Shown: one piece after another, positions 1 through 9,718 of the stretch
How positions within the stretch are numbered: position 1 is the stretch's first letter
Layout: each line of letters opens with the position of its first letter
Assembly: GCF_900007165.1 (NCBI RefSeq)
Contig: NZ_CYGY02000024.1
Location: 185,476-249,475 of the forward strand
DNA from: Paraburkholderia piptadeniae
Lineage (GTDB): Bacteria > Pseudomonadota > Gammaproteobacteria > Burkholderiales > Burkholderiaceae
Direction: 5' to 3'
Length of the DNA stretch: 64,000 nt
The notes under the pieces: model-generated
What the model saw: only the letters and a program-made list of their open reading frames with translations
Told to the model about the DNA's origin: nothing
Database searches by the model: none
Translations under genes and position numbers: made by a program

Positions 1-189
1 CTCGCGGGCTCGATCTATACGATCCACATCGGCGGAATGGCGATTCCGGGTTACGCGGCCGTGTGGTCGCTGGTCGTCAACCTCGTCGTGTCGATCGTCG
101 TCAGCTTCGCCGTGCGCGCAGCGGGCATGAAGCACGCGGAAGACCGCACGAATCCGGAAGATTATCTGGACCACCCGGTCGAAAGCTGA
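1..189 (+). CDS. Sodium:solute symporter, C-terminal fragment
   Basis: The frame is open from the first base and stops with TGA at 187-189, so only about 62 C-terminal residues are present. They contain one hydrophobic helix (GYAAVWSLVVNLVVSIVV) followed by a short charged cytoplasmic tail rich in Asp/Glu. This resembles the last membrane segment and tail of SSS-family monocarboxylate/solute symporters (MctP-like) of Burkholderiaceae. The substrate cannot be told from this fragment. The gene is cut by the window edge and is followed directly by a strong terminator. Confidence 0.6.
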   Translation, partial: LAGSIYTIHIGGMAIPGYAAVWSLVVNLVVSIVVSFAVRAAGMKHAEDRTNPEDYLDHPVES

Positions 190-220
190 TCGCGCCGTTT
201 GCGCGGTCCGCATCACACGA

Positions 221-249
221 AGCCCGCAGCAGATGCTGCGGGCTTTTTT
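221..249 (+). terminator. Rho-independent terminator after the symporter
   Basis: A near-perfect GC-rich stem (AGCCCGCAGCA / TGCTGCGGGCT) with a two-base loop is followed by a run of six T. It ends the symporter transcript before the FUSC gene. Confidence 0.85.
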
Positions 250-340
250 GTTGGCGCGGCGCGGCCTGGCCGTCTCCGTGCCGACGCCGCTCACATCGTT
301 TATGCTCATCCGGTGGCTTCGACCCAACGTGAGATAACCG

Positions 341-1570
341 ATGGCTTTAGCCGACCCGCATTCGAATCCGCCACGCAAGCGCAGCGGCACGCCGCCCGTC
401 TCGAACGACGCCGTCGCCGCGCGCCTCGCGCCGCGCCGCACGCGCGTCGGACGGATCGCGCACGCGATCACGTCGCCGTACTATCGCTACCGGCACGCGA
501 AGTTCTTCCATAGCCTGCGCGTCGGCCTCGCAATGCTCGTGTCGATTCTCGCGACGACGGGCATCGACATTCCGCATGGCATCTGGGCGTCGGTGACGCT
601 GCTGGTGGTGATCGGTGGACTGCAGCATCACGGCAATATCCGCAAGAAGGCGGCGGAGCGCGCGGCGGGCACGCTGCTCGGCGCGGCGCTCGGGCTTGCG
701 CTGATCCTTCAGCAGAACCTGTTCGATTCGCTGCCGCTCACGTATGTGCTGATGTCGGTGATTGCCGCCGTCTGCGCGTGGTTCGCGATCGGCACGGCCG
801 GTTACGTCGCGCTGCTGACGGCCATCACGATGTGCATCGTCGCGGGCCACGGCGACAACATGATCGACACGGGCCTGTGGCGCACGCTTAACGTGCTGAT
901 CGGCATCGTGATCGCGCTCGCGTTTTCGTTCGCGCTGCCGTTGCACGCAACCTATTCGTGGCGCTATCTGCTCGCCGACAATCTGCGCGAGTGCGCGCGC
1001 CTCTACACGCGGATGATGACGGGCGTGCCCGTCGGCAGCGACGAGCAGGTGGCCGCGTTCATCCGCATGGGCAAGCGGCTCGTGCAACTGCGCTCGCTGA
1101 TGCCGTCGGTGGCGAAGGAAATCGACTTGCCGATCGCGCGGCTCGACGACATCCAGCGTCTGCATCGCTCGATGCTGAGCGCGCTGGAAATGCTGTCGAC
1201 GGGCACGCTCGCGCACGCTGAAATACGCGAAGCGTTTGCGCACGAGTGCGGCGAGGAGACGAACGCGGTGCGCATGACGCTGCTTGCGAGCGCACGTGCG
1301 TTGCGCTTCGCGGGCGCGATGCAGTTCAGGATGCCGGAGGAGGTTTCGGCTGAGACGCTCGCTTGCCCGCCTGCTGACGCGACGGCACAAAGCGAAGAAG
1401 ATTCGACGGGCGCGCAGGCTTCGCGCAAAGAAATGGCCCCTGAATTGCAGGGGCCATATTGGCTTGCACAGCGCTTCACGGAACAGGTCGAGCGCATGCG
1501 CACGTTGCTGGCTGCTGCCGAGCCGAACTGGAACATCGAAGGCGGAGATCGCGAGCAAGCTGCGCGCTGA
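341..1570 (+). CDS. FUSC-family inner-membrane transporter
   Basis: This 409-residue protein has a basic, disordered N-terminus (about 45 residues). A block of six hydrophobic helices follows between roughly residues 58 and 205, then a long soluble, largely helical C-terminal half. This is the layout of single-unit FUSC proteins (fusaric acid resistance / aromatic acid exporter family, AaeB- and YccS-like). Family members move aromatic carboxylates or similar amphiphiles across the inner membrane; the substrate here is not visible. No membrane-fusion or outer-membrane partner lies beside it, so it may act alone. The ATG is preceded by only a weak purine stretch. Confidence 0.75.
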   Translation: MALADPHSNPPRKRSGTPPVSNDAVAARLAPRRTRVGRIAHAITSPYYRYRHAKFFHSLRVGLAMLVSILATTGIDIPHGIWASVTLLVVIGGLQHHGNIRKKAAERAAGTLLGAALGLALILQQNLFDSLPLTYVLMSVIAAVCAWFAIGTAGYVALLTAITMCIVAGHGDNMIDTGLWRTLNVLIGIVIALAFSFALPLHATYSWRYLLADNLRECARLYTRMMTGVPVGSDEQVAAFIRMGKRLVQLRSLMPSVAKEIDLPIARLDDIQRLHRSMLSALEMLSTGTLAHAEIREAFAHECGEETNAVRMTLLASARALRFAGAMQFRMPEEVSAETLACPPADATAQSEEDSTGAQASRKEMAPELQGPYWLAQRFTEQVERMRTLLAAAEPNWNIEGGDREQAAR

Positions 1571-1602
1571 TCCGCTTGCCGGCTCGATATTCGGGGTTGG
1601 TA

Positions 1603-2037
1603 TCAGCTCGGGTGCTTGTCGCCTTCGTGCGGGTTCGTGACCATCCACATCACGCCGAACTTGTCGATGGCCATACCGAAGCCGCTGCTCCAGAACGTCG
1701 CCTGCCACGGCATCACGACGTTGCCGCCTTCCGAAATCGCCTTGAACGTCTTTTCGCCCTGCGACGGATCGTCGACGGTGATCGACAGGCTGTAGCCCGA
1801 GTGCGTAACAGGCGTTCCATCGCAATTGCCATCCGACGCCATCAGTTCCGTCGAACCGATCTTGATCGTCGAATGCATGATCTTTTCTTCCGTGCCAGGG
1901 CGGATAGGCTGCTCGGGGCTCGGCGGCGCGTCTTTGAAACGCATCTGGAACAGCACCTGCGCGCCGAGCTTCTCGCCGTAGAACTTCAGCGCTTCTTCAC
2001 AGCGGCCATTGAAAAACAGATAGGGTTGGACTTGCAT
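1603..2037 (-). CDS. VOC (glyoxalase-fold) protein, PhnB-like
   Basis: A 144-residue protein of the vicinal oxygen chelate fold. It opens with QPYLFFNGRCEEALKFY and contains the PhnB-like features of a paired beta-alpha-beta-beta-beta module, a central LSITVDDPS strand and a WMVTNPH ending. PhnB-type proteins are small cytoplasmic dimers of mostly unknown activity. A GTG codon four residues upstream is in frame, but GGAG lies six bases before the ATG at 2037, which decides the start. It converges with the FUSC gene on the other strand. Confidence 0.8.
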   Translation of the reverse strand: MQVQPYLFFNGRCEEALKFYGEKLGAQVLFQMRFKDAPPSPEQPIRPGTEEKIMHSTIKIGSTELMASDGNCDGTPVTHSGYSLSITVDDPSQGEKTFKAISEGGNVVMPWQATFWSSGFGMAIDKFGVMWMVTNPHEGDKHPS

Positions 2038-2212
2038 CGATGTCTCCACTCAATTGACATGTCGTTCCATGCGAACGCGCAGCGACGCATTCGTGTCAAC
2101 GATTGTAGTCGTCGCAGGAGCGTCGGATGTGAAACTGTGTTGACGATGGCAACGTGCGTGACGCGCTGACGGCGTGAGAGGAACTCGCAAGAAAGCAGGC
2201 GCAAAAAGCACA

Positions 2213-2247
2213 TAAAAAAAGCGCGCAGCCTTGCGGGCCGCGCGCTC
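2213..2247 (-). terminator. Rho-independent terminator of tal
   Basis: Read on the minus strand, AGCGCGCGGCC and GGCTGCGCGCT form a stem with one mismatch and a five-base loop, followed by seven T. It lies just downstream of the transaldolase stop. Confidence 0.85.
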
Positions 2248-2274
2248 TTGCACAGAGAAGAAATACGGAGCAGA

Positions 2275-3228
2275 TCAGCGCAGCGCGTCGATCACCTTTT
2301 CGAGCTTGATCGCGTCCGCTGCGAACACGCGGATGCCTTCCGAAAGCTTTTCGGTCGCCATCGCATCTTCGTTGACGAGGAAGCGGAACGACGGCTCATC
2401 CGTCGGCACGCGCGCGATCTCGGCGTTCTTGCTGGCTTCCGGCGACAGCTTGCGCTCGAGCTTGTCGGTGCTGTCGTGCAGCTTTTGCAGCAGATCCGGG
2501 CTGATCGTCAGCAGATCGCAGCCTGCCAGTTCGGTAATCTGGCTCGTCGTGCGGAAGCTCGCGCCCATCACTTCCGTCGGGTAGCCGAACTTCTTGTAGT
2601 ACGCATAGATGCGGCGCACCGACTGCACGCCCGGATCGTTCGCGCCGCCGTCGCGCGCTTCGTCCCAGTTGCTGCCGGCGCTCTTCTTGTACCAGTCGTA
2701 GATGCGGCCGACGAACGGCGAGATCAGTTGCGCGCCCGCTTCCGCGCACGCGACGGCTTGCGGCAGCGAGAAGAGCAGCGTCATGTTGCACTTGACGCCT
2801 TCCTTCTGCAGCACTTCGGCTGCGCGGATGCCTTCCCACGTCGACGCGAGCTTGATCAGCACGCGCTCGCGGCCGATGCCTTGCGCTTCGTACAGCTTGA
2901 TGAGTTCATGCGCCTTGTCGATCGACGCTTTCGTGTCGAACGACAGGCGCGCGTCGACTTCCGTCGATACGCGGCCCGGGACGATCTTCAGGATTTCGGT
3001 GCCGAAGGCGATCAACAGGTGGTCGATGATTGCGCTGACGGGCTTCGATGCGTGGTCGCGTACCGTCTTTTCGAGCAGCGGCTTGTATTCGTCCTTCTGC
3101 ACGGCCTTCAGGACCAGCGACGGATTCGTCGTCGCGTCCTGCGGCTTGTATTGCGCGAGTTGCTGGAAGTCGCCGGTATCCGCGACGACCTTGGTGTATT
3201 GCTTGAGTTGATCGAGTGCAGTAGTCAT
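2275..3228 (-). CDS. tal: Transaldolase
   Basis: A 317-residue TalB-type transaldolase. It exchanges a dihydroxyacetone unit between sedoheptulose-7-phosphate and glyceraldehyde-3-phosphate in the non-oxidative pentose phosphate pathway. The Schiff-base lysine is K126 in [13 protein letters not shown], and the DATTNPSL motif with catalytic Asp (D31) is intact. Length matches the family. The open frame runs 39 codons further upstream, but those residues are Arg-rich and unlike the family. The ATG at 3228 follows GAAGG at a good distance. It is a single gene with its own terminator. Confidence 0.95.
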   Translation of the reverse strand: MTTALDQLKQYTKVVADTGDFQQLAQYKPQDATTNPSLVLKAVQKDEYKPLLEKTVRDHASKPVSAIIDHLLIAFGTEILKIVPGRVSTEVDARLSFDTKASIDKAHELIKLYEAQGIGRERVLIKLASTWEGIRAAEVLQKEGVKCNMTLLFSLPQAVACAEAGAQLISPFVGRIYDWYKKSAGSNWDEARDGGANDPGVQSVRRIYAYYKKFGYPTEVMGASFRTTSQITELAGCDLLTISPDLLQKLHDSTDKLERKLSPEASKNAEIARVPTDEPSFRFLVNEDAMATEKLSEGIRVFAADAIKLEKVIDALR

Positions 3229-3533
3229 GTCGAGCCTTCGCTTCGGGGCGCACGCGCGCCATGGTCCAGGGAAATAATGACGCCGCGCGGAGCCTCCGTC
3301 AGCACGCAAACGGCCACGCATCAGCGCGTCATCGGCAGTGTCCACGTTGCAAGCCGGGAATGTTACCGTGGAACGCCACCCGATACTTCTATTCTATGGC
3401 GGATTGGGTGATGCTGGTTTGACAGGTACACCCCTCCGTCCGTTCGCGCCATGGCGCCAGGCACATTCCGCCTTTGGAACTGGCTGTCGTCCGACCACGC
3501 GGTCTTTCGTGTCCGCGCATCGGGCGGGCGCCG
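3229..3533. other. Intergenic region between benE and tal
   Basis: About 300 bases between the end of the BenE gene and the start of tal, both read leftward. It must hold the tal promoter on the minus strand. A TAGAAT-like -10 is visible near 3397 but without a convincing -35. I saw no small gene or hairpin here. Confidence 0.5.
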
Positions 3534-4748
3534 TCATGCGCGCCGCGCGTTCAGCACGAATTGCGTGAACAGGCCCGCGACGAGCCCCCAGAACGCCGAA
3601 CCGATCGACAGCAGCGTGAGACCCGAGGCGGTCACCATGAACGTGACGAGCGCGGCTTCACGCTGTCGCGTGTCCTGCATCGCGTTCGTGAGCCCGCTCA
3701 TGATCGAGCCGAACAGCGCGAGCGCCGCGACGGACACCACGAGCGCTTTCGGCAGTGAGCCGAAGAGGGCCGCGATCGTCGCGCCGAAGATCCCCGCGAT
3801 CAGATAGAACAGGCCGCACCAGACGGCGGCCATATAGCGCTTCGAGCGGTCTTCGTGCGCTTCGCGGCCCGTGCAGATCGCGGCCGTGATCGCGGCGAGA
3901 TTCACGCCGTGCGAGCCGAACGGCGCGAGCAGCAGCGACGCGACGCCCGTCGTCGCGATCAGCGGCGCGGACGGCGTCTGGTAGCCATCCGCGCGCAGCA
4001 CGGCGATGCCGGGCACGTTCTGCGAAGCCATCGCCACGATGAAGAGCGGAATGCCGATGCTGATGACGGCCGACAGCGAGAACGCGGGCACAGTCAGCAC
4101 GGGCACGGCGAACGCCACGCGGAAAGCGCTGAAGTCGAGCAGACCGAGCGCGCCTGCAACGGCCGTGCCGACCACGAGCGTCGCGGGGATCGCATAGCGC
4201 GGCGCAAAACGCTTGACCGCGAGGTAGGTGAAGAACATCGCCAGCACGAGCGCCGTCTGGAATTGCGCGGCGCGAAAAATCTCGATGCCGATTTCGAACA
4301 GGATGCCCGCCAGCAGCGCCGACGCGATGCCCGCCGGAATCTTTTTCATCAGCGTATCGAACCAGCCCGTGAGGCCGACGAGCGTCAGCAGCAGCGCGCA
4401 GACAATGAATGCGCCGATCGCTTCGGAATACGCGACGTGCGGCAGCGACGACACGAGCAGCGCCGCGCCCGGCGTCGACCACGCGATCACGATGGGCGCG
4501 CGAAAGCGCAGCGACAGTCCGATTGTGCACAGCGCCATGCCCACAGACAGCGCCCAGATCCACGACGAAATCTGCGCATCGGTCAGATGCGCGGCGCGGC
4601 CTGCCTGGAACATCAGCACGAGCGAGCTTGTGTAGCCCGTCATCATCGCGACGAAGCCGGCGACGAGCGCGGACAGCGACGTGTCGGCGAACGGCTTGAG
4701 CGGTGCGCGCGCGGCCGTGGAGAATTCGGGGGAAGAAGGGGTGGTCAT
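3534..4748 (-). CDS. benE: Benzoate/H+ symporter, BenE family
   Basis: A 404-residue polytopic membrane protein with about eleven or twelve hydrophobic helices. The BenE signatures are the N-terminal GYTSSLVLMFQAG and IVIAWSTPGAALL motifs and the central GSHGVNLAAITAAICTG stretch. BenE proteins import benzoate with protons at the inner membrane. No ben catabolic genes flank it, so it may serve aromatic acid uptake more generally or belong to a regulon scattered in the genome. Length and motifs are complete. Confidence 0.88.
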   Translation of the reverse strand: MTTPSSPEFSTAARAPLKPFADTSLSALVAGFVAMMTGYTSSLVLMFQAGRAAHLTDAQISSWIWALSVGMALCTIGLSLRFRAPIVIAWSTPGAALLVSSLPHVAYSEAIGAFIVCALLLTLVGLTGWFDTLMKKIPAGIASALLAGILFEIGIEIFRAAQFQTALVLAMFFTYLAVKRFAPRYAIPATLVVGTAVAGALGLLDFSAFRVAFAVPVLTVPAFSLSAVISIGIPLFIVAMASQNVPGIAVLRADGYQTPSAPLIATTGVASLLLAPFGSHGVNLAAITAAICTGREAHEDRSKRYMAAVWCGLFYLIAGIFGATIAALFGSLPKALVVSVAALALFGSIMSGLTNAMQDTRQREAALVTFMVTASGLTLLSIGSAFWGLVAGLFTQFVLNARRA

Positions 4749-4910
4749 CCTGCGTGTCTCTTATCGTGCGTTATGGTGGTGCGCAATGGGTGGTGCGTGG
4801 GTGTTGCGTTCTCGCGGCGCCGTTGCCGCGCGGCGTGCAAACGACGAGCGAGCGGGCACGGTGCGTCCGCTATCGTGGTCCCGCGTTCGGACGGTGAAGA
4901 TCGGTGGAGT

Positions 4911-6086
4911 TTACTTGCTCAGCACGCGCATCGCGGTTTCGAGCCCGGCGAGCGTGAGCGGGTACATCCGGTGGCCGAGCACTTCGCGGATCACCGAAAC
5001 TGACTGCCGATATTCCCACAAGCCTTCAGGCTCGGGATTGAGCCATGCGTGATGGGGGAAATGATCGGCGATCCGGCGCAGCCACACGGCGCCCGCTTCG
5101 GCGTTGTTGTACTCGACCGAGCCGCTCGGCTGCAGCACTTCGTACGGGCTCATCGTCGCGTCGCCGACGAAGATCAGCTTGTAGTCGGGTGTGAACTTGT
5201 GCAGCATGTCCCACGTCGCGAGCCGCTCGACGTGCCGGCGGCGGTTGTTCTTCCACAGGAAGTCGTAGACGCAGTTGTGGAAGTAGTAGAACTCGAGGTG
5301 CTTGAACTCGGCCTTCGCGGCCGAGAACAGTTCTTCCGTGCGCTTGATGTGATCGTCCATCGATCCGCCGACGTCGAGCAGCATCAACACCTTCACGTTG
5401 TTGTGCCGCTCGGGGACCATCTTCAGGTCGAGCCAGCCGGCGTTCGCGGCCGTGCTGCGGATCGTGTCGGGCAAGTCGAGCTCTTCGGCGGCGCCTTCGC
5501 GCGCGAAGCGCCGCAGGCGGCGCAGCGCGACCTTGATGTTGCGCGTGCCGATCTCGACCTGATCGTCGTAATCGCGGTACGCGCGTTGATCCCACACCTT
5601 CACGGCCGTCCGATTGCCCGACGAGTCGCCGCCGATGCGAATGCCCTCAGGGTTGTAGCCGCCGTTGCCGAACGGCGACGTGCCGCCCGTGCCGATCCAT
5701 TTGCTGCCGCCTTCGTGACGGCCTTTCTGTTCGTCGAACAGTTCCTTCAGGCGCTCCATCAGCTTGTCGAGGCCGCCCATCTTTTCGATCTGCGCCTTTT
5801 CTTCTGCGCTCAGCTCGCGTTGCAGCTTCTTCTTCAGCCAGTCGAGAGGGACATCGAACGCGAGATCGGACTTCTGCGCGACGCCGTTGAAGTACGCGCC
5901 GAATGCCTGATCGAACTTGTCGAAGTACTGCTCGTCCTTCACGAGCGTCATGCGCGCGAGGTAGTAGAACTCGTCCAGCGACGGCTGGATTACGCTGTCC
6001 TTCAGCGCTTCGAGCAGCGTCAGGTATTCCTTCACGGAGACGGGCAGCTTCGCGGCGCGCAGCGTGTAGAAAAAGTCGATCAGCAT
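4911..6086 (-). CDS. VWA-domain protein, CoxE-like
   Basis: This 391-residue soluble protein has an N-terminal helical domain (about residues 1-110), a glycine-rich linker near 120-150 and a C-terminal von Willebrand A domain. The VWA metal-binding site is degenerate but recognisable (LLDVGGSMDDH). It pairs with the MoxR-type AAA+ ATPase just upstream, 38 bases away in the same operon. MoxR-VWA pairs are thought to act as chaperones that mature or insert cofactors in enzyme complexes, as CoxD/CoxE do for CO dehydrogenase. The client is unknown here. GGAG precedes the ATG. Confidence 0.82.
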   Translation of the reverse strand: MLIDFFYTLRAAKLPVSVKEYLTLLEALKDSVIQPSLDEFYYLARMTLVKDEQYFDKFDQAFGAYFNGVAQKSDLAFDVPLDWLKKKLQRELSAEEKAQIEKMGGLDKLMERLKELFDEQKGRHEGGSKWIGTGGTSPFGNGGYNPEGIRIGGDSSGNRTAVKVWDQRAYRDYDDQVEIGTRNIKVALRRLRRFAREGAAEELDLPDTIRSTAANAGWLDLKMVPERHNNVKVLMLLDVGGSMDDHIKRTEELFSAAKAEFKHLEFYYFHNCVYDFLWKNNRRRHVERLATWDMLHKFTPDYKLIFVGDATMSPYEVLQPSGSVEYNNAEAGAVWLRRIADHFPHHAWLNPEPEGLWEYRQSVSVIREVLGHRMYPLTLAGLETAMRVLSK

Positions 6087-6124
6087 GCCGTCGTCTCCGG
6101 GGTTTTCCGCGTCGATGCCTTCTA

Positions 6125-6967
<843 letters not shown>

Positions 6968-7463
6968 GACTGGACGCCCGTTCGGGAAAAATTCCAGTAT
7001 AAGTCAGAAGCCCTGTTGTGCTGAATCGCGCTCCCGTATGGTGTCAGCCGCGTCGCACGACGCGCAGAACGCGTGCCCTGACCCTCGGGCGATGTGGCGT
7101 AAGGTGTCGTGTGCGGTTCGCCGCGATGCCCGAAAAAGCGGCAGATTTGTGGTCGAGGCGCAGGCGGATTGGCGCTTGAACCTGTCCGCGCAGCCTACGT
7201 GGGCCGCCCATTCGGACTGCGGCAATGTGCCGCGCCCGAGAGCGCTTCAAATGCGGTAAAGCGCCTGAGGCGTATGCTGCGCGCCGCTCGCTGCGGTGCT
7301 TTCGCGGCAAAGGGCGCGGGCTCCCGTCGGGTGGACGCCCGGCGCGGCGTCGCGGTACAATTGGGCCGATTTTTTTGGCCTGCGTGGCAACCCGACAAGT
7401 AAAACGGCGCAGGCCGTTGCCTTTTCGGGCGCCCGTTTCCCCTCAAGCCAGGTTAGAAGAGCT
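6968..7463. other. Divergent intergenic region, moxR / cytochromes
   Basis: About 500 bases between the leftward MoxR gene and the rightward cytochromes. It contains the probable cytochrome promoter (TACAAT at 7356-7361). Otherwise it is GC-rich sequence without a codon pattern or hairpin I can defend. Confidence 0.5.
7356..7361 (+). promoter_or_regulatory. Candidate -10 box for the cytochrome c genes
   Basis: TACAAT fits the sigma-70 -10 consensus. No good -35 is present at 17 bases (GTGGAC lies 19 bases upstream). The start codon is about 100 bases downstream. Confidence 0.4.
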
Positions 7464-7832
7464 ATGAACAAATTCGTCGGCAAACATGTCGTGATCGCAG
7501 CGATGTCGGTGCTCGCGGGCTTAGCGTCAACTGTGCAGGCAGCGGATATCGTCGGCAATGCCAAGGCGGGTCAGGGCAAGGTCGCGATGTGTATCGGCTG
7601 TCACGGTATTCCTGACTATCGTACGGCGTACCCCGAGGTGTACCGGGTGCCGATGCTGGGCGGCCAGAATCAGACCTACCTCGAAAACGCGCTGCACGCG
7701 TACAAGAAGGGCGATCGCCATTTCGAAACGATGCACGCAGTCGCGACGTCGTTGTCCGATCAGGACATCGCCGATATCGCCGCGTACTACGCGTCGCAGA
7801 CTTCCTCTTCGAAGAACAATCCCGACAAGTGA
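7464..7832 (+). CDS. Class I c-type cytochrome (periplasmic, single haem)
   Basis: 122 residues: a Sec signal peptide (cleavage likely after VQA, about residue 26) and one haem-binding motif CIGCH (C43, C46, H47). The probable axial methionine lies in HFETMHAVATSLS. It resembles one half of a cytochrome c4 or a c553-type electron carrier. Family members shuttle electrons in the periplasm between the bc1 complex and terminal oxidases. A second, homologous cytochrome follows after 109 bases, so the two are probably co-transcribed. Open frame upstream of 7464 is not coding-like. Confidence 0.88.
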   Translation: MNKFVGKHVVIAAMSVLAGLASTVQAADIVGNAKAGQGKVAMCIGCHGIPDYRTAYPEVYRVPMLGGQNQTYLENALHAYKKGDRHFETMHAVATSLSDQDIADIAAYYASQTSSSKNNPDK

Positions 7833-7941
7833 TCGTCGTCCCGACCAAGGCGGCTCATTTGCTCGTCCGGTTCGCGGATCGCAATCAGATTGCAAGGGAC
7901 GGAAGCAAGCGCCAAAGCGCCCCGTCGACACAGGAGAATTC

Positions 7942-8328
7942 ATGAAGAAGCACCCCCACGCACTTCATACGGTGGTCAAGGCTGCATGCGCGACGCTCGC
8001 GCTGGCCGGTTTCGTCGTCGCTTCGAATGCGGCGCACGCGGCGGATGCCGGCAACGGCAAGGTGCTCGCGGAGAGCCACAATTGCGCGGCCTGCCACGGC
8101 CCGAATCTGAACAAGCCGGTGAGCCCCGAATATCCGAAGCTCGCGGGCCAGCATGCCGACTACATCTACTGGGCGCTGCGCCAGTACCAGATGGGCAACG
8201 GCAATCCGCATCTCGGCCGCAATAACGCGATCATGCAGGCGCAGGTGCAAAGCCTGTCGCAGAACGACATGAAGGATCTCGCGGCCTACATCGAATCGCT
8301 GAATGGCGATCTCGTGCAGAAGAAGTAA
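7942..8328 (+). CDS. Class I c-type cytochrome, second of a tandem pair
   Basis: 128 residues with a signal peptide (predicted cut after AHA, about residue 33) and the haem motif CAACH (C48, C51, H52). Like its neighbour it has one haem site; together they look like a split cytochrome c4. The likely axial Met is in NNAIMQAQ. AGGAG lies seven bases before the ATG. A strong terminator follows, so the pair forms a two-gene unit. Confidence 0.88.
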   Translation: MKKHPHALHTVVKAACATLALAGFVVASNAAHAADAGNGKVLAESHNCAACHGPNLNKPVSPEYPKLAGQHADYIYWALRQYQMGNGNPHLGRNNAIMQAQVQSLSQNDMKDLAAYIESLNGDLVQKK

Positions 8329-8357
8329 TCGGCACGCGACCTGCTGACGGTTCACGA

Positions 8358-8385
8358 CAAACACCCCGCATGCGCGGGGTGTTTG
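8358..8385 (+). terminator. Terminator after the cytochrome pair
   Basis: CAAACACCCCGC and its exact complement flank a four-base loop. The T-rich 3' arm serves the plus strand, and the mirrored A tract means it can also act for the gene on the minus strand. Confidence 0.8.
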
Positions 8386-8439
8386 CTTTGGTGCGACGGA
8401 GGTTGCGCGTGACGGATGCGGCGCGTGCGCGTCAGGCGT

Positions 8440-8874
8440 TCAATCGCGCGACGCGCGGCGCTCGATACGCTGCAGATAGGCGTCCGTATCGGGCGGCGTG
8501 TTCGTGCGCTGCGCTTCCCAGATCGTTTCGCCGAGGCATTCCATGATCGCGTGCTGCGCGTCGTGCGTCGAGCCGAGGCGCGCGGCAAGGCGGTCGTGCG
8601 CGGCGCGGATGCCGGGCGGCTGATCGATCGACAACTGCTCGCTGATGGCGAGATGCATCGACAGATGCAGGAACGGATTGGTCTGTCCGCGCTCGGGCGA
8701 ATAGTCCTGTGCCGACGCGGCGTCGGGGTCGGCGAGATCGGCGTGATATTCGGGGTGCTCGACGATCCAGTCGGCGGCGATTGCTTCGAGCGGCGTCAGG
8801 ATTTCACCCGCGCGCTGCTTGCGCCAGGTGTCGGTGAAAAAACGGCGGACTTCGTCGCGGCTGGGATTGAACAT
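8440..8874 (-). CDS. DUF1841 family protein
   Basis: A 144-residue soluble protein of unknown function. It starts MFNPSRDEVRRFF and has the HxxLxD region and the NPFLHLSMHLAISEQLSID stretch that mark DUF1841, a family largely confined to beta- and gammaproteobacteria. No catalytic residues can be assigned. It stands alone between the cytochrome terminator and nth. Confidence 0.85.
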   Translation of the reverse strand: MFNPSRDEVRRFFTDTWRKQRAGEILTPLEAIAADWIVEHPEYHADLADPDAASAQDYSPERGQTNPFLHLSMHLAISEQLSIDQPPGIRAAHDRLAARLGSTHDAQHAIMECLGETIWEAQRTNTPPDTDAYLQRIERRASRD

Positions 8875-9064
8875 CGATGGACTTCGGGCGGTAAGAGCGG
8901 GTGGAGCCGGATGCGGCGCGGCGCGCGTTGCGGGCCGTCGACGACGGACCGCGCACGCGAGCGCACATTTTACGCCGTGACCGAGCTGCCCGCTGGCGGG
9001 CGGCTCGGGGAGGCAGGGCGCGGCGCGGTTGCAGCGAAATACGCTCGCGGCGACACGCGGAAGC

Positions 9065-9709
9065 TCAAAGATCGGGCGGCGGCGTCTTCTGCTTGAACTC
9101 GCACAGCGGCTCGATCACGCAGTGCCAGCACTCCGGCCGGCGTGCCTTGCACACATAGCGCCCGTGCAGAATCAGCCAATGATGCGCGTCGTGCCTGAAT
9201 TCGGCGGGCGTGAACTTTTCCAGCGCCAGTTCGACGGCGCGCACGTCCTTGCCGGGCGCAAGCCCCGTTCGGTTGGCAACCCGAAAGATGTGCGTGTCGA
9301 CGGCGATTGTCGGATGACCGAAGGCCGTGTTCAGAATGACGTTCGCCGTCTTGCGGCCGACGCCCGGCAGACTCTCCAGTGCCTCGCGATCCTCCGGCAC
9401 TTCGCCGCCGTACTGATCGAGCAGGATGCGGCACGTCGCGATCACGTTCTTCGCTTTCGTGCGGTAGAGGCCGATCGTCTTGATGTAATCGGCGACGCCT
9501 TCTTCGCCCAGGTCGAGTACCTTCTGCGGCGTATTCGCGACGGGAAACATCCGGCGCATCGCCTTGTTCACCGATACGTCCGTTGCTTGCGCGGACAACA
9601 TCACGGCAATCAGCAACTCGAATGGCGTCGAGTATTCGAGCTCTGTCGTCGGGTGCGGATTCAGGCTCTGAAGGGTCTCGTAGATCGCGCGTCGTTTGTT
9701 CGCATTCAT
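9065..9709 (-). CDS. nth: Endonuclease III
   Basis: A 214-residue DNA glycosylase/AP lyase of base excision repair that removes oxidised pyrimidines. The helix-hairpin-helix LPGVGRKTANV carries the catalytic lysine K120, and D138 is in VDTHIFRV. The [4Fe-4S] cluster cysteines are C187, C194, C197 and C203, with the same spacing as in E. coli Nth. It follows rsxB after only nine bases on the same strand, so the two form an operon, the usual nth-rnf neighbourhood. Confidence 0.96.
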   Translation of the reverse strand: MNANKRRAIYETLQSLNPHPTTELEYSTPFELLIAVMLSAQATDVSVNKAMRRMFPVANTPQKVLDLGEEGVADYIKTIGLYRTKAKNVIATCRILLDQYGGEVPEDREALESLPGVGRKTANVILNTAFGHPTIAVDTHIFRVANRTGLAPGKDVRAVELALEKFTPAEFRHDAHHWLILHGRYVCKARRPECWHCVIEPLCEFKQKTPPPDL

Positions 9710-9718
9710 TCGGCGAGG

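Noticed and set aside
347..1825. 492-codon open frame opposite the FUSC gene
   Set aside because: Arg/Ala/His-rich translation with no motif. It is the mirror of a high-GC gene and overlaps the VOC gene too.
3418..3423. TTGACA as a plus-strand -35
   Set aside because: No -10 follows at 16-19 bases and no plus-strand gene begins there.
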